Source of the DNA: Ruminococcus sp.
GTDB lineage: Bacteria; Bacillota; Clostridia; Oscillospirales; Ruminococcaceae
Direction of reading: 5' to 3'
Length of the DNA: 51,258 nt
Assembly (NCBI GenBank): GCA_012718885.1
Contig: JAAYBK010000018.1
Location: forward strand, 1 to 51,258
Both the position numbers and the translations under genes were made by a program. The notes under the pieces are model-generated. The model worked only from the letters and a program-made list of their open reading frames with translations. It searched no databases and had not been told where the DNA came from. The stretch's first letter is position 1. Each line of letters starts with the position of its first letter. This document shows positions 43,060 to 51,258 of this stretch, piece after piece.

Positions 43060-43580
43060 TTTTTTCCGCCTCCTTCATCAAGAATTTTTGCAAGAGCCTT
43101 TCGTGCTCTCTGGATGCGCTTGTACACGTTTTCGCTCCCAATCTTCAGCAGCATAGATATCTCGTTGATATTGTAGCCGTATACATATCGCAGCATCAAA
43201 ACATCCCGATACTCGTCCTTGAGGTGTTTGATAGCGCTTATCACTGAATCGAAGGAATAACTGTCAAGACTTACCGCTCCCACATCTTCATCCGGTGTTT
43301 CCGAGAGGCAGATCTTCTGGTTTTCTCTGTACTTATCCAGTGCTGCGTTTCTGACAATTATAACGAGCAGCGATGTCATTTTTGGACAGTCAAGTTGTGA
43401 ATATTTTGAAAAATTCTTTGAGAATCTTAGAAACGCTTCTGAAACGCAGTCCTCTGTATCTGCAAAGTTGTTCAGTATATTCATTGCAGTGTACATCATT
43501 AGTCTGCGGTTTTTTATGTATATCTCTTCAAAGGAGAGCTTGCTTTCGGTTTCGGCAGAAGAGTCAAGACATAGCTCCAT
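43056..43580 (-). CDS. ECF-type RNA polymerase sigma factor
   Basis: 174 aa; MNILNNFADTEDCVSEAFLRFSKNFSKY (sigma2-like), DEYRDVLMLRYVYGYNINEISMLLKIGSENVYKRIQRARKAL (sigma4-like). Confidence 0.9.
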   Translation of the reverse strand: MELCLDSSAETESKLSFEEIYIKNRRLMMYTAMNILNNFADTEDCVSEAFLRFSKNFSKYSQLDCPKMTSLLVIIVRNAALDKYRENQKICLSETPDEDVGAVSLDSYSFDSVISAIKHLKDEYRDVLMLRYVYGYNINEISMLLKIGSENVYKRIQRARKALAKILDEGGGKK

Positions 43581-43843
43581 GCGTTTCAGCTCCTTTCCTT
43601 CTATGATAGGTATTCATTATATTAACGTATAATGATACCATTTCTGGACAGCGGAATTGTGAACTTTTTGTAAACAATTTGTTTTGGATGTGATAACAAT
43701 CGTCAATATGGCATAGCAAAGCCGATATCTTGCCCAATGAAGGGAAGAATTGATTGTTTATTATGCAGAAATCTGTGCAAGTGCCTTTATTATGTTGAAA
43801 AAATATGGTATAATTGTATAAAATATCTGGGGAGGTTTTTCGT

Positions 43844-46800
43844 ATGACATTTCTGAAAAGAACACTGGCTTCTGCGGCAGCTCTGAGCATAGCATTTCTT
43901 CCTGTATGCGGGCTTCCGTATTCTTCACCGGAAAAAGTTTTTGCCGCAGATTATACTGAGGGCTCTACTGACGAGCTGAAATATTATCAGTATTCAGACC
44001 ATGTGACCATAGTCGGAGTAGTCAGCAACAGCATAAGATCCGTGGAGGTGCCGGACAGCATAGCCGGACTTCCGGTAACAGAGCTTGGAACAAGGGCATT
44101 TGCGTCCTGCTATTATCTTGAATCAGTCAGGCTTCCGGAAAAGCTGGAAAAGATCGGAGCATATGCCTTCCTTAACTGCCGGAATATCAAGGAGATAAGC
44201 ATACCTGATACTGTATCGTCGATAGGCAGCGAGGCGTTCAGACAGTGCTCCGGGCTGGAATCCTTCACCCTGCCTGCCTCACTGACAGAACTGGGAACAG
44301 CAGTATTTACCGGCTGCAAGAAGATATCCTCATTCAGTGCCGCAAAGGGCAGCAAGATTTTTTCCGTATCTGACGGCATAGTATTCAGCGACAGCGGAAA
44401 AACTCTTGCGGTATTCCCGGCGGCAAAGAATGTTACGGAATATACTGTTCCCGGAACAGTTACAAAGATAGCTCCTACAGCATTTTCCGGCTGTACGGAA
44501 CTTGTGGCGGTAGACATACCGGATACTGTAAAGGAATGCGGAGGAGGCCTGTTCTATGGCTGTTCCTCTCTTGAAACGGTAAGGCTGCCGGAAAGCCTGA
44601 CCGAACTGGACTATACGCCTTCATATAACTACTATTCCGATCCGCTGGGCTTCTTTGAGAACTGCGTAAAGCTAAAAAACATAACGTTCCCTTCCGGACT
44701 GACCGTGCTGGATTACGATGCGTTTTACGGATGCCGGGCATTTACCGAGTTCATAGTCCCTGACAGTGTAGAGAAGATATACAGCGGAGCTTTTGAGAAC
44801 AACAGCGCCCTGACTTCCATAACACTGGGCAGCTCCGTCAGCGAGGTCAGCACCTCGGCATTTGACGGCTGTTCTGTACTGGAGGCGATAAATGTCTCTC
44901 CGGAAAACAAGTATTATTCCTCTGTGGACGGTGTTATGTTCGATAAGGAAGGCAGCACCATCGTCATGTATCCATTCGGCAGGAAGGCAAGCTCGTATAC
45001 AGTTCCTTCCAGAGTCAGAACTATAGGCTATGCCTCGTTCTATGAAAATCCCAACATAGAAAAGATAGTGATACCAGCCTCAGTGACCAGGCTGGAAGCC
45101 TATTCGCTGAACAGGTGCAGCAAGCTGACCGATATCGTATTTGAGGATCCTGATGCTGTTGATAAGCTGAGTATTGGCAGATACGCCCTTTACGGCTCGG
45201 CGTATCAGAATAACTGCACCGATGAACAGGGGTTCGCAGTCACTGACAGCGGAATACTGCTGGCAGTTCCGGAAGCGGCCACGGGAGAGCTTGTTATACC
45301 TGAAAACGTCAGACTTGCAGCCGGGGCTTCGATAGTAAACAAGAACATAACAAAGCTTATATTCCAGGGGGATGTACGGCTTGACGAAACAGCAGTATAC
45401 TGGTGCGAAAGCCTGACTGCCATTGAGGTGGACGGCGATCTTGTCTATGGAAATAATGCGGTGTACAGCGGCACCAGTACCCTTACTGACCTGAAGGTCA
45501 CCGGCGATATCCGGCTAAAAGGAACGCTTCCCAGAACAGTGGTCAACGTGTCACGGGGACGAAAGGCACTGGAATACGATATATCTGACAGTACCGGCGA
45601 AAAGGAATATACGGCAGCCAGCGAGCAGATAAAGTCCGGATTGGACATAAAAGCCAGCAGCGGCTGGTACATAGACAGCGTGTTCGAGATGAAGCTCAGT
45701 GACGGCTCAGCCTGTGCGGCGATAGCGGTCAGCGGCGGTGCGGCTGTATATACTCAGGACGGCCGCCTGATGTTCTCCGTTATGAAGGAGGGAATGACCC
45801 TCGGAGCAGCCTGTGCAGACAATGAGGATAATATATACATCATGTGGGGCTTCAGCATCAAGGACGATGTTATCGCAGATAATATGGATACCTGCAATGT
45901 TGTTGTTGAAAAATACGACAGCAGCGGCAGGCTGCTGAAAACTCTGGGCTTGTCTCCGTCACAGACCCAAGCGCAGTTCCCTTTTGATGCCGGAAATGCA
46001 AATATGAGCATAAGCGGAGGTGTTATGGGACTGCTTTTCGATACGGAATGGCTCAGGTCCTCTGACGGATATCATCATCAGGGTTCAGTCTTCGTTGCAG
46101 CAAACTCCTCTGACCTTTCAGTGATAAGCATAGATACCCTCAATGCCTCCCACTCCTTCGGCGTAAGCATGATACCTACGGAGAGCGGATTTGCGGATAT
46201 TCAGAACGGCGATGCCAATTACAGAGGCATCAATTTCTGCTTCTATGACAGGGCTTCTGATACCCACAGCAGGATAGTGGGATTCCATTCTCCGGGCAAA
46301 TACGGATCCAATTCTGCTCAGCTTGACGGCAACGCAACCTATATCAGGCTTGGCGGACTTGCAAAGAGCCGTACAACCTATGCCATAACAGGCAGCGGCG
46401 AAAAGAACTATACCTCAGATGTGTTCTACAATTCTGAGTACAGACAGAGAAAGTACAATGTGTTTGTGCGTATCTGGGACGATACTCTTATCTCTTCAGC
46501 AGCCTCCGGATGTGCAGGTGTTGACAGGATCGATCTTGCCACCGGAAAAGTAGCCGATACAAATGTGATATGGCTGACGGACTGTGCCGAGAACGAGGCT
46601 GTAGGGGCAGTTAAGGCTGTTGCTCTTGAACAGGGCGCATATGTAGTGATGTGGGAGAAGTATACCGACACAGAGTTTGACAGTGTCAGGTATGTAGTTC
46701 TTGACGAGTGCGGAAATGTGCTCCGCAAGGAGACTGAGCTGAAAGGCTCCAGGCTTTCAGATTCGTCCATACAGCCGGTGGTAGACGGCAATACCCTTAC

Positions 46801-47116
46801 ATGGGCTTATACCAACGACAACGACGACACACTGACCTGGTACAGCTTTGAGATAAATGGAAAAACGCCTGTAGCCGGTGATGCTGACTGTGACAGTCAG
46901 GTAAAGATGAACGACGCAGTGCTGGTAATGCAGGCATTGTCGAATCCGGATATATTCGGCCTTAACGGGTCAAACAGCCGCCATATAACGGAACAGGGCG
47001 AGAGAAACGCAGATGTGTATGAGCGTGGCAGCAAGCTGACACCTATGGACGCATTATCGATACAGAGATATCTTATCGAGCTGATCCCGTCGCTGCCGGA
47101 AAGCTATATGAAATAA
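43844..47116 (+). CDS. Secreted BspA-type leucine-rich-repeat (LRR_5) protein with C-terminal dockerin
   Basis: Signal peptide MTFLKRTLASAAALSIAFLPVCG; repeats of the form IPDTVSSIGSEAFRQCSGLESFTLPASLTELG; C-term GDADCDSQVKMNDAVLVMQALSNPDIFG...NADVYERGSKLTPMDALSIQRYLIEL; ggggagg SD. Confidence 0.9.
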   Translation: MTFLKRTLASAAALSIAFLPVCGLPYSSPEKVFAADYTEGSTDELKYYQYSDHVTIVGVVSNSIRSVEVPDSIAGLPVTELGTRAFASCYYLESVRLPEKLEKIGAYAFLNCRNIKEISIPDTVSSIGSEAFRQCSGLESFTLPASLTELGTAVFTGCKKISSFSAAKGSKIFSVSDGIVFSDSGKTLAVFPAAKNVTEYTVPGTVTKIAPTAFSGCTELVAVDIPDTVKECGGGLFYGCSSLETVRLPESLTELDYTPSYNYYSDPLGFFENCVKLKNITFPSGLTVLDYDAFYGCRAFTEFIVPDSVEKIYSGAFENNSALTSITLGSSVSEVSTSAFDGCSVLEAINVSPENKYYSSVDGVMFDKEGSTIVMYPFGRKASSYTVPSRVRTIGYASFYENPNIEKIVIPASVTRLEAYSLNRCSKLTDIVFEDPDAVDKLSIGRYALYGSAYQNNCTDEQGFAVTDSGILLAVPEAATGELVIPENVRLAAGASIVNKNITKLIFQGDVRLDETAVYWCESLTAIEVDGDLVYGNNAVYSGTSTLTDLKVTGDIRLKGTLPRTVVNVSRGRKALEYDISDSTGEKEYTAASEQIKSGLDIKASSGWYIDSVFEMKLSDGSACAAIAVSGGAAVYTQDGRLMFSVMKEGMTLGAACADNEDNIYIMWGFSIKDDVIADNMDTCNVVVEKYDSSGRLLKTLGLSPSQTQAQFPFDAGNANMSISGGVMGLLFDTEWLRSSDGYHHQGSVFVAANSSDLSVISIDTLNASHSFGVSMIPTESGFADIQNGDANYRGINFCFYDRASDTHSRIVGFHSPGKYGSNSAQLDGNATYIRLGGLAKSRTTYAITGSGEKNYTSDVFYNSEYRQRKYNVFVRIWDDTLISSAASGCAGVDRIDLATGKVADTNVIWLTDCAENEAVGAVKAVALEQGAYVVMWEKYTDTEFDSVRYVVLDECGNVLRKETELKGSRLSDSSIQPVVDGNTLTWAYTNDNDDTLTWYSFEINGKTPVAGDADCDSQVKMNDAVLVMQALSNPDIFGLNGSNSRHITEQGERNADVYERGSKLTPMDALSIQRYLIELIPSLPESYMK

Positions 47117-47157
47117 CGCAGGTCCGGAGCGGACAGCTTGACAGACCAGGCAAAAAA

Positions 47158-47191
47158 CGGCCATAAGGAGGCAGTAACCTCTTTATGGCCG
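47158..47191. terminator. Hairpin terminator between convergent genes
   Basis: cggccataaggaggcagtaacctctttatggccg. Confidence 0.75.
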
Positions 47192-47196
47192 TTAAT

Positions 47197-47505
47197 TCAT
47201 ATATTTTCTCTTTTGTAAACCTCAGCAGCTTCTGCGCCGAAAAAGCTGACAAAAAGGCTGTTGTCGCTGATAAGAGCGAGTTTTTGCTGTCTGGTCAGCT
47301 GTTTTATCCTCCATTCCAGCTTTGAAGCATTGCTGCGGTCGGAAGTGCTCCACAGAGCCTCTATTGCCTCCACCTTATGGGAGCGTGTGAACTTAGCTCC
47401 CCTGCCGCCTGCGCCGGAATGTTCCTCAAGGCGGCGGTCAATATCAGTGGTAATGCCGGTATACAGGCTTCTGTCCTCACATCTCAGGATATATACATAA
47501 TACAT
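47197..47505 (-). CDS. GIY-YIG nuclease-like protein (UPF0213/YhbQ type)
   Basis: MYYVYILRCEDRSLYTGITTDIDRRLEEHSGAGGRGAKFTR. Confidence 0.95.
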   Translation of the reverse strand: MYYVYILRCEDRSLYTGITTDIDRRLEEHSGAGGRGAKFTRSHKVEAIEALWSTSDRSNASKLEWRIKQLTRQQKLALISDNSLFVSFFGAEAAEVYKRENI

Positions 47506-49778
47506 TATTTCTGCTTGATCCTGAAGCTGCTGTTGCGGAGCTGACTTGCGTCGAAGCCCTTGGGACGCTTATCCTCACGCTTCTTCTTAGGTCTGCGCTC
47601 GGAAGTCTGCTGCTTCTTTTCCTCTTCATCGTTGAGGCGCATTGTAAGGGAGATACGGCTGCGCTTAACGTCTACATCAAGCACACGTACCTTTACCACC
47701 TCGCCTACCTTTACGGCTTCGAGAGGATGCTTTATGTACTTGCTGCATATCTGTGATATATGCACGAGTCCGTCCTCATGCACGCCGATATCCACGAATA
47801 CGCCGAAGTCGATGATATTGCGGACAGTTCCCACAAGCTCCATACCGGGCTTGAGATCCTTTATCTCCATGATATCGCCGCTTCTCATAAGCGGAGGCGG
47901 GAGCTCGTCACGGAGGTCACGGCCGGGCTTTTTCAGTTCTCCGATGATATCTGTCAGGGTCGGCACACCGATTCCCAGGGTCGAGCTTATATTCTCAACG
48001 CCAAGGCCGTCAGCCTTCTCGGAGATACCCTCTGCACCGCCGTTTGATATATCGGCAAGGGTGAATCCGCACTCGCTGAGGAGTGATGCTGCGGCAGCAT
48101 AGCTCTCAGGATGAACGGCTGTATTGTCAAGAGGGTTCTTACCGTCACGTACTCTCAGGAAGCCTGCACACTGCTCAAAGGCCTTTTTGCCCAGCTTCGG
48201 CACTTTAAGGAGCTCCTTGCGGTCGGTGAACTTTCCGTTTTCCTCACGGTAGGAAACGATATTCTTAGCAACTGCGGAATTGATACCCGCAATATATGAA
48301 AGCAGTGAATATGAAGCTGTGTTAAGGTCTACGCCGACGGAGTTAACGCAGTCCTCAACAACGCCGCCGAGAGCCTCGCTCATTCTTGCCTGCGGCATAT
48401 CATGCTGATACTGTCCGACGCCTATAGCCTTAGGTTCGATCTTTACCAGCTCTGCAAGGGGATCCTGCAAGCGGCGTGCGATAGAGATAGCACCTCTTAT
48501 GGAAACATCGTACTCCGGGAATTCCTCTGCGGCCAGCTTTGAAGCGGAGTATACTGACGCACCTGCTTCATTTACGATCATGTAGCTTACCTTGCCGGCG
48601 TATCCCTTTATGATGTCAGCGGTAAAGGATTCAGTCTCACGGGAGGCAGTGCCGTTTCCTATGGAGATAGCGCTTACGTTGTACTTGTCGATGAACTGCT
48701 TTACCTTCTTCTTTGCAGCTTCAACAGCTCCTGCTGAGCCTGTGGGGTAGATTATAGCTGTATCCAGCACCTTGCCTGTGCCGTCGATGACAGCGCTCTT
48801 GCAGCCGTGAGCATATCCCGGATCAAGACCCAGGATGACGCTGTTCTTGAGCGGCGGCTGAAGGAGCATCTGGCGGAGATTTGCTGCGAATACCTTTATG
48901 GATTCTTCAGCGGCCTTTGTACTCATCTCTGAACGTATCTCACGCTCGATAGACGGGAAGATAAGGCGCTTGTAGCCGTCTTCTGCGGCAGCTCTGACAA
49001 GCTCTCCGCAGGCATTGTTTGCCTTGACATATTTGCCGAGGATAATATCAGTTGCAAGAGTCTCATCAAGAGTAACAGCGACCTTGAGGAAGCCCTCTTT
49101 CTCACCTCTGTCAAGAGCGAGAACACGGTGGTTTGCCACCTTCGGGATAGGCTCTGTGTACTCATAGTAATTCATGTATACGCTCTCTGCTTCGGGATCG
49201 GCAGCCTTTGATACCAGCTCGCCTTTTTCTCCTGCAAGAGCACGGAGCTTCTTTCTTATATCAGCATCATCGGAGATATCCTCTGCGATGATATCCATAG
49301 CGCCCTGGAGAGCGGTCTGTGCATCAGGGATCTTCTTCTCCTCATTTATGAATGCCTCAGCCTCCCTTTCGGGATCAGTGGCATTTTCCTGAGCGATGAG
49401 AATTTCTGCAAGTGGCTCAAGACCGTTTTCTCTTGCGATGCCTGCACGGGTCCTTCTCTTAGGCTTGAAGGGACGGTATATATCCTCTACCTCCACGAGA
49501 GTGAGGGCGGCACTGATAGCAGCCTCGATCTCGGGAGTCATTTTTTCCTGTTCGGTTATAGCGTTTGTTACCTCTTCCTTACGCTTTTCAAGGTTACGGA
49601 GATACATGAGCCTGTCGTAGAGCTCACGGAGCACCTGGTCATCAAGGGATCCTGTAAGCTCCTTACGGTAACGGGCAATGAAAGGAATGGTCTTGTCATC
49701 GTCGATGAGCTCAACGGTATTATCAACCTGTTCCTGTCTGAGACCGAATTCTTTTGCGAGTGTTTTGTTAATGTCCAT
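47505..49778 (-). CDS. tex: Tex-family S1 RNA-binding transcription accessory protein
   Basis: IPFIARYRKELTGSLDDQVLRELYDRL; GLDPGYAHGCKSAVID; VGQYQHDMPQARMSEALGGVVEDCVNSVGVDLNTAS; S1 domain GMELVGTVRNIIDFGVFVDIGVHEDGLVHISQI. Confidence 0.96.
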   Translation of the reverse strand: MDINKTLAKEFGLRQEQVDNTVELIDDDKTIPFIARYRKELTGSLDDQVLRELYDRLMYLRNLEKRKEEVTNAITEQEKMTPEIEAAISAALTLVEVEDIYRPFKPKRRTRAGIARENGLEPLAEILIAQENATDPEREAEAFINEEKKIPDAQTALQGAMDIIAEDISDDADIRKKLRALAGEKGELVSKAADPEAESVYMNYYEYTEPIPKVANHRVLALDRGEKEGFLKVAVTLDETLATDIILGKYVKANNACGELVRAAAEDGYKRLIFPSIEREIRSEMSTKAAEESIKVFAANLRQMLLQPPLKNSVILGLDPGYAHGCKSAVIDGTGKVLDTAIIYPTGSAGAVEAAKKKVKQFIDKYNVSAISIGNGTASRETESFTADIIKGYAGKVSYMIVNEAGASVYSASKLAAEEFPEYDVSIRGAISIARRLQDPLAELVKIEPKAIGVGQYQHDMPQARMSEALGGVVEDCVNSVGVDLNTASYSLLSYIAGINSAVAKNIVSYREENGKFTDRKELLKVPKLGKKAFEQCAGFLRVRDGKNPLDNTAVHPESYAAAASLLSECGFTLADISNGGAEGISEKADGLGVENISSTLGIGVPTLTDIIGELKKPGRDLRDELPPPLMRSGDIMEIKDLKPGMELVGTVRNIIDFGVFVDIGVHEDGLVHISQICSKYIKHPLEAVKVGEVVKVRVLDVDVKRSRISLTMRLNDEEEKKQQTSERRPKKKREDKRPKGFDASQLRNSSFRIKQK

Positions 49779-49800
49779 ATTTTATCCTTTCTTTGCCGGA

Positions 49801-50823
49801 TCATTCCTGTATTTCAGCGGCTGTGTCCGTACCCGCCGGCATTTCCGGCAGGCTTTCTCCGGGCTGCTGGCTGAGCTCAGCCTGAGCCTCGTTGAAGCGG
49901 TCTATCCATGAGAACAGGGATTTTGCTATATCCTTCCAAACATTTATATTATTCTTCTCGTTCAGCACCTCATGGCGCATCCCGTCGAACAATCTGTGTG
50001 AAATGCTCTCGAAGCCGTTTTTCTCCAGTCTTGACATAAGCTTGAAGAGTTTTTTCTCCGAGATCATGCAGGGGTCGTCTTTACCGGATACGAAGCGTAT
50101 TGGGAGGGACGGATCTGCATCGCCGTCAGCTTTTCCTGCCCATGCAGCCCTTACCAGCATGAGGGCTTCTTCATAGCCGTTCATAGTTGTTCTGAAGCTG
50201 CAAAGCGGATCGTTGTTGAAATTTTCAACGACCTCGGGGTCGCTGCATCGCCATGAATTATCGGGCTGTTCAAAGAAGCGGCCGAAATTATCATCTATTA
50301 TATCGTATACCTTTTCGCTTCTGAAGCGGCTTCCCGGCTTCTTTGCCGACTCGGAGTTTATTCCTCTTACCACAGGCGAGAACGGGCTGTAGCAGGGGAT
50401 GCCTGTAAGGGCGAGGCCGTTTATGGCTCTGCTGTGGTCACGTATGAAGCAAAGAGCGCCTGAAGCGCCGATGCCGTGGCCAAGCATGAATATGGGGAGC
50501 TGTGGAAAGCGGGCATGGATAAGGCTGTTGAGCTGAGCGATATCGCTGACGAATCCCTCACTGCCGTTACGGAACATAAATCCCAGATCATCCTCTGAGC
50601 ATATGCTCTTTCCGTGTCCTCTGTTGTCGTGTATCACTGTCATGAATCCCTCTTCTGCAAGGTAGTCCATAAAGGGATAATAGCGCTCCTTGTGCTCGTT
50701 CATTCCGTGGATTATCTGCACTATACCGCAGGGAGTACCTGACGGAACGGCTAAAGCGGCGGAAATGACAAGCTCGTCAAATCCGGAGGTAAATTCAAAT
50801 TCCTTCAGATCGGCATTAAGCAT
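49801..50823 (-). CDS. Alpha/beta hydrolase (monoacylglycerol lipase-like)
   Basis: QIIHGMNEHKERYYPFMDYLAEEGFMTVIHDNRGHGKS; GHGIGASGA; start at MLNADLKEF after an aaaggag SD. Confidence 0.88.
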   Translation of the reverse strand: MLNADLKEFEFTSGFDELVISAALAVPSGTPCGIVQIIHGMNEHKERYYPFMDYLAEEGFMTVIHDNRGHGKSICSEDDLGFMFRNGSEGFVSDIAQLNSLIHARFPQLPIFMLGHGIGASGALCFIRDHSRAINGLALTGIPCYSPFSPVVRGINSESAKKPGSRFRSEKVYDIIDDNFGRFFEQPDNSWRCSDPEVVENFNNDPLCSFRTTMNGYEEALMLVRAAWAGKADGDADPSLPIRFVSGKDDPCMISEKKLFKLMSRLEKNGFESISHRLFDGMRHEVLNEKNNINVWKDIAKSLFSWIDRFNEAQAELSQQPGESLPEMPAGTDTAAEIQE

Positions 50824-51031
50824 AGCGATCCTCCTTTTTGTTCTGCGGCGCTGAGTTATTTTCTCTGCTTTCATGCGCCGGTTGTGCCTGAAATAAGCAC
50901 TGTTCTATTATTATAACATATTTCACGCATCAAATCAAGCTTTTGATAACGAAATAAGCGCAGGCCGGATAAGCTGCTGTCCGCATAGTCCGCAGCGCCC
51001 TCGTGTACTTCTGCCAGTTTTATGTCAACAC

Positions 51032-51060
51032 TTGACAAATTCTGCTGATTCTGATAGAAT
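51032..51060 (+). promoter_or_regulatory. Putative promoter
   Basis: TTGACA - 17 nt - TAGAAT. Confidence 0.7.
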
Positions 51061-51082
51061 TACTCTAAAGGAGGATGATTAT

Positions 51083-51258
51083 ATGAAATGTACATTCTGC
51101 GGAGCGGATATGCTCCCTTCAGATAAGTTCTGCAATAACTGCGGCGCATCAAATCCCAATGCTGCAAACACCGGCGCTCCTGCAAGGATCCCCGGACCTG
51201 CCGAGAATAACGGCTATAATCAGAATAATAACCAGTACGGCCAGAACTACGGCGGCTA
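51083..51258 (+). CDS. Zinc-ribbon protein with N/Q/Y/G-rich segment, truncated by the window edge
   Basis: MKCTFCGADMLPSDKFCNNCGASNPNAANTGAPARIPGPAENNGYNQNNNQYGQNYGG; aaaggagg SD. Confidence 0.8.
   Translation, partial: MKCTFCGADMLPSDKFCNNCGASNPNAANTGAPARIPGPAENNGYNQNNNQYGQNYGG

Noticed and set aside
43660-43700. ECF-like promoter upstream of the LRR-dockerin gene (tgaacttttt)
   Set aside because: A -35-like TGAACTTTTT is visible but no CGT(A/C)-type -10 lies at a proper distance, so no sigma-specific promoter is claimed.
47120-47150. gtccggagcggacagcttgacagacc downstream of the LRR gene as an element remnant
   Set aside because: Resembles stem 3 plus the 3' end, but shortened and diverged; insufficient without a genome-wide alignment.

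Overview
51.3-kb chromosomal window from a Ruminococcus-like gut or rumen Firmicute (inferred from dockerin style, CIRCE/HrcA and gene content; no database search was run). Left to right it carries: a degenerate signal-peptidase-fold membrane protein; a glycogen/alpha-glucan block (glycogen phosphorylase, GH13 enzyme, PPK2, type I pullulanase); a class I heat-shock operon hrcA-grpE-dnaK-(small ORF)-dnaJ under a perfect CIRCE; an exopolysaccharide/GDP-D-rhamnose cluster (sugar-P transferase, manC, gmd, glycosyltransferases, rmd); an F1Fo ATP synthase operon with tandem c-subunit genes and a delta-alpha fusion; secD-secF; GH95 and GH26 glycosidases; a divergent Spo0A; a sigma/anti-sigma/dockerin locus divergent from a BspA-type LRR-dockerin protein; GIY-YIG, Tex and alpha/beta hydrolase genes; and a truncated zinc-ribbon protein at the edge. 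Main candidates for a second look: (1) an ECF sigma factor translationally coupled to a membrane anti-sigma whose frame runs with no stop into a signal-peptide/dockerin-repeat protein; (2) an ATP synthase delta-alpha fusion, which raises a stoichiometry problem; (3) a dispersed ~155-nt structured intergenic repeat with compensatory stem changes, present as a head-to-head 320-bp palindrome and also inside the atp operon; (4) a glycosyltransferase gene interrupted by one amber codon.
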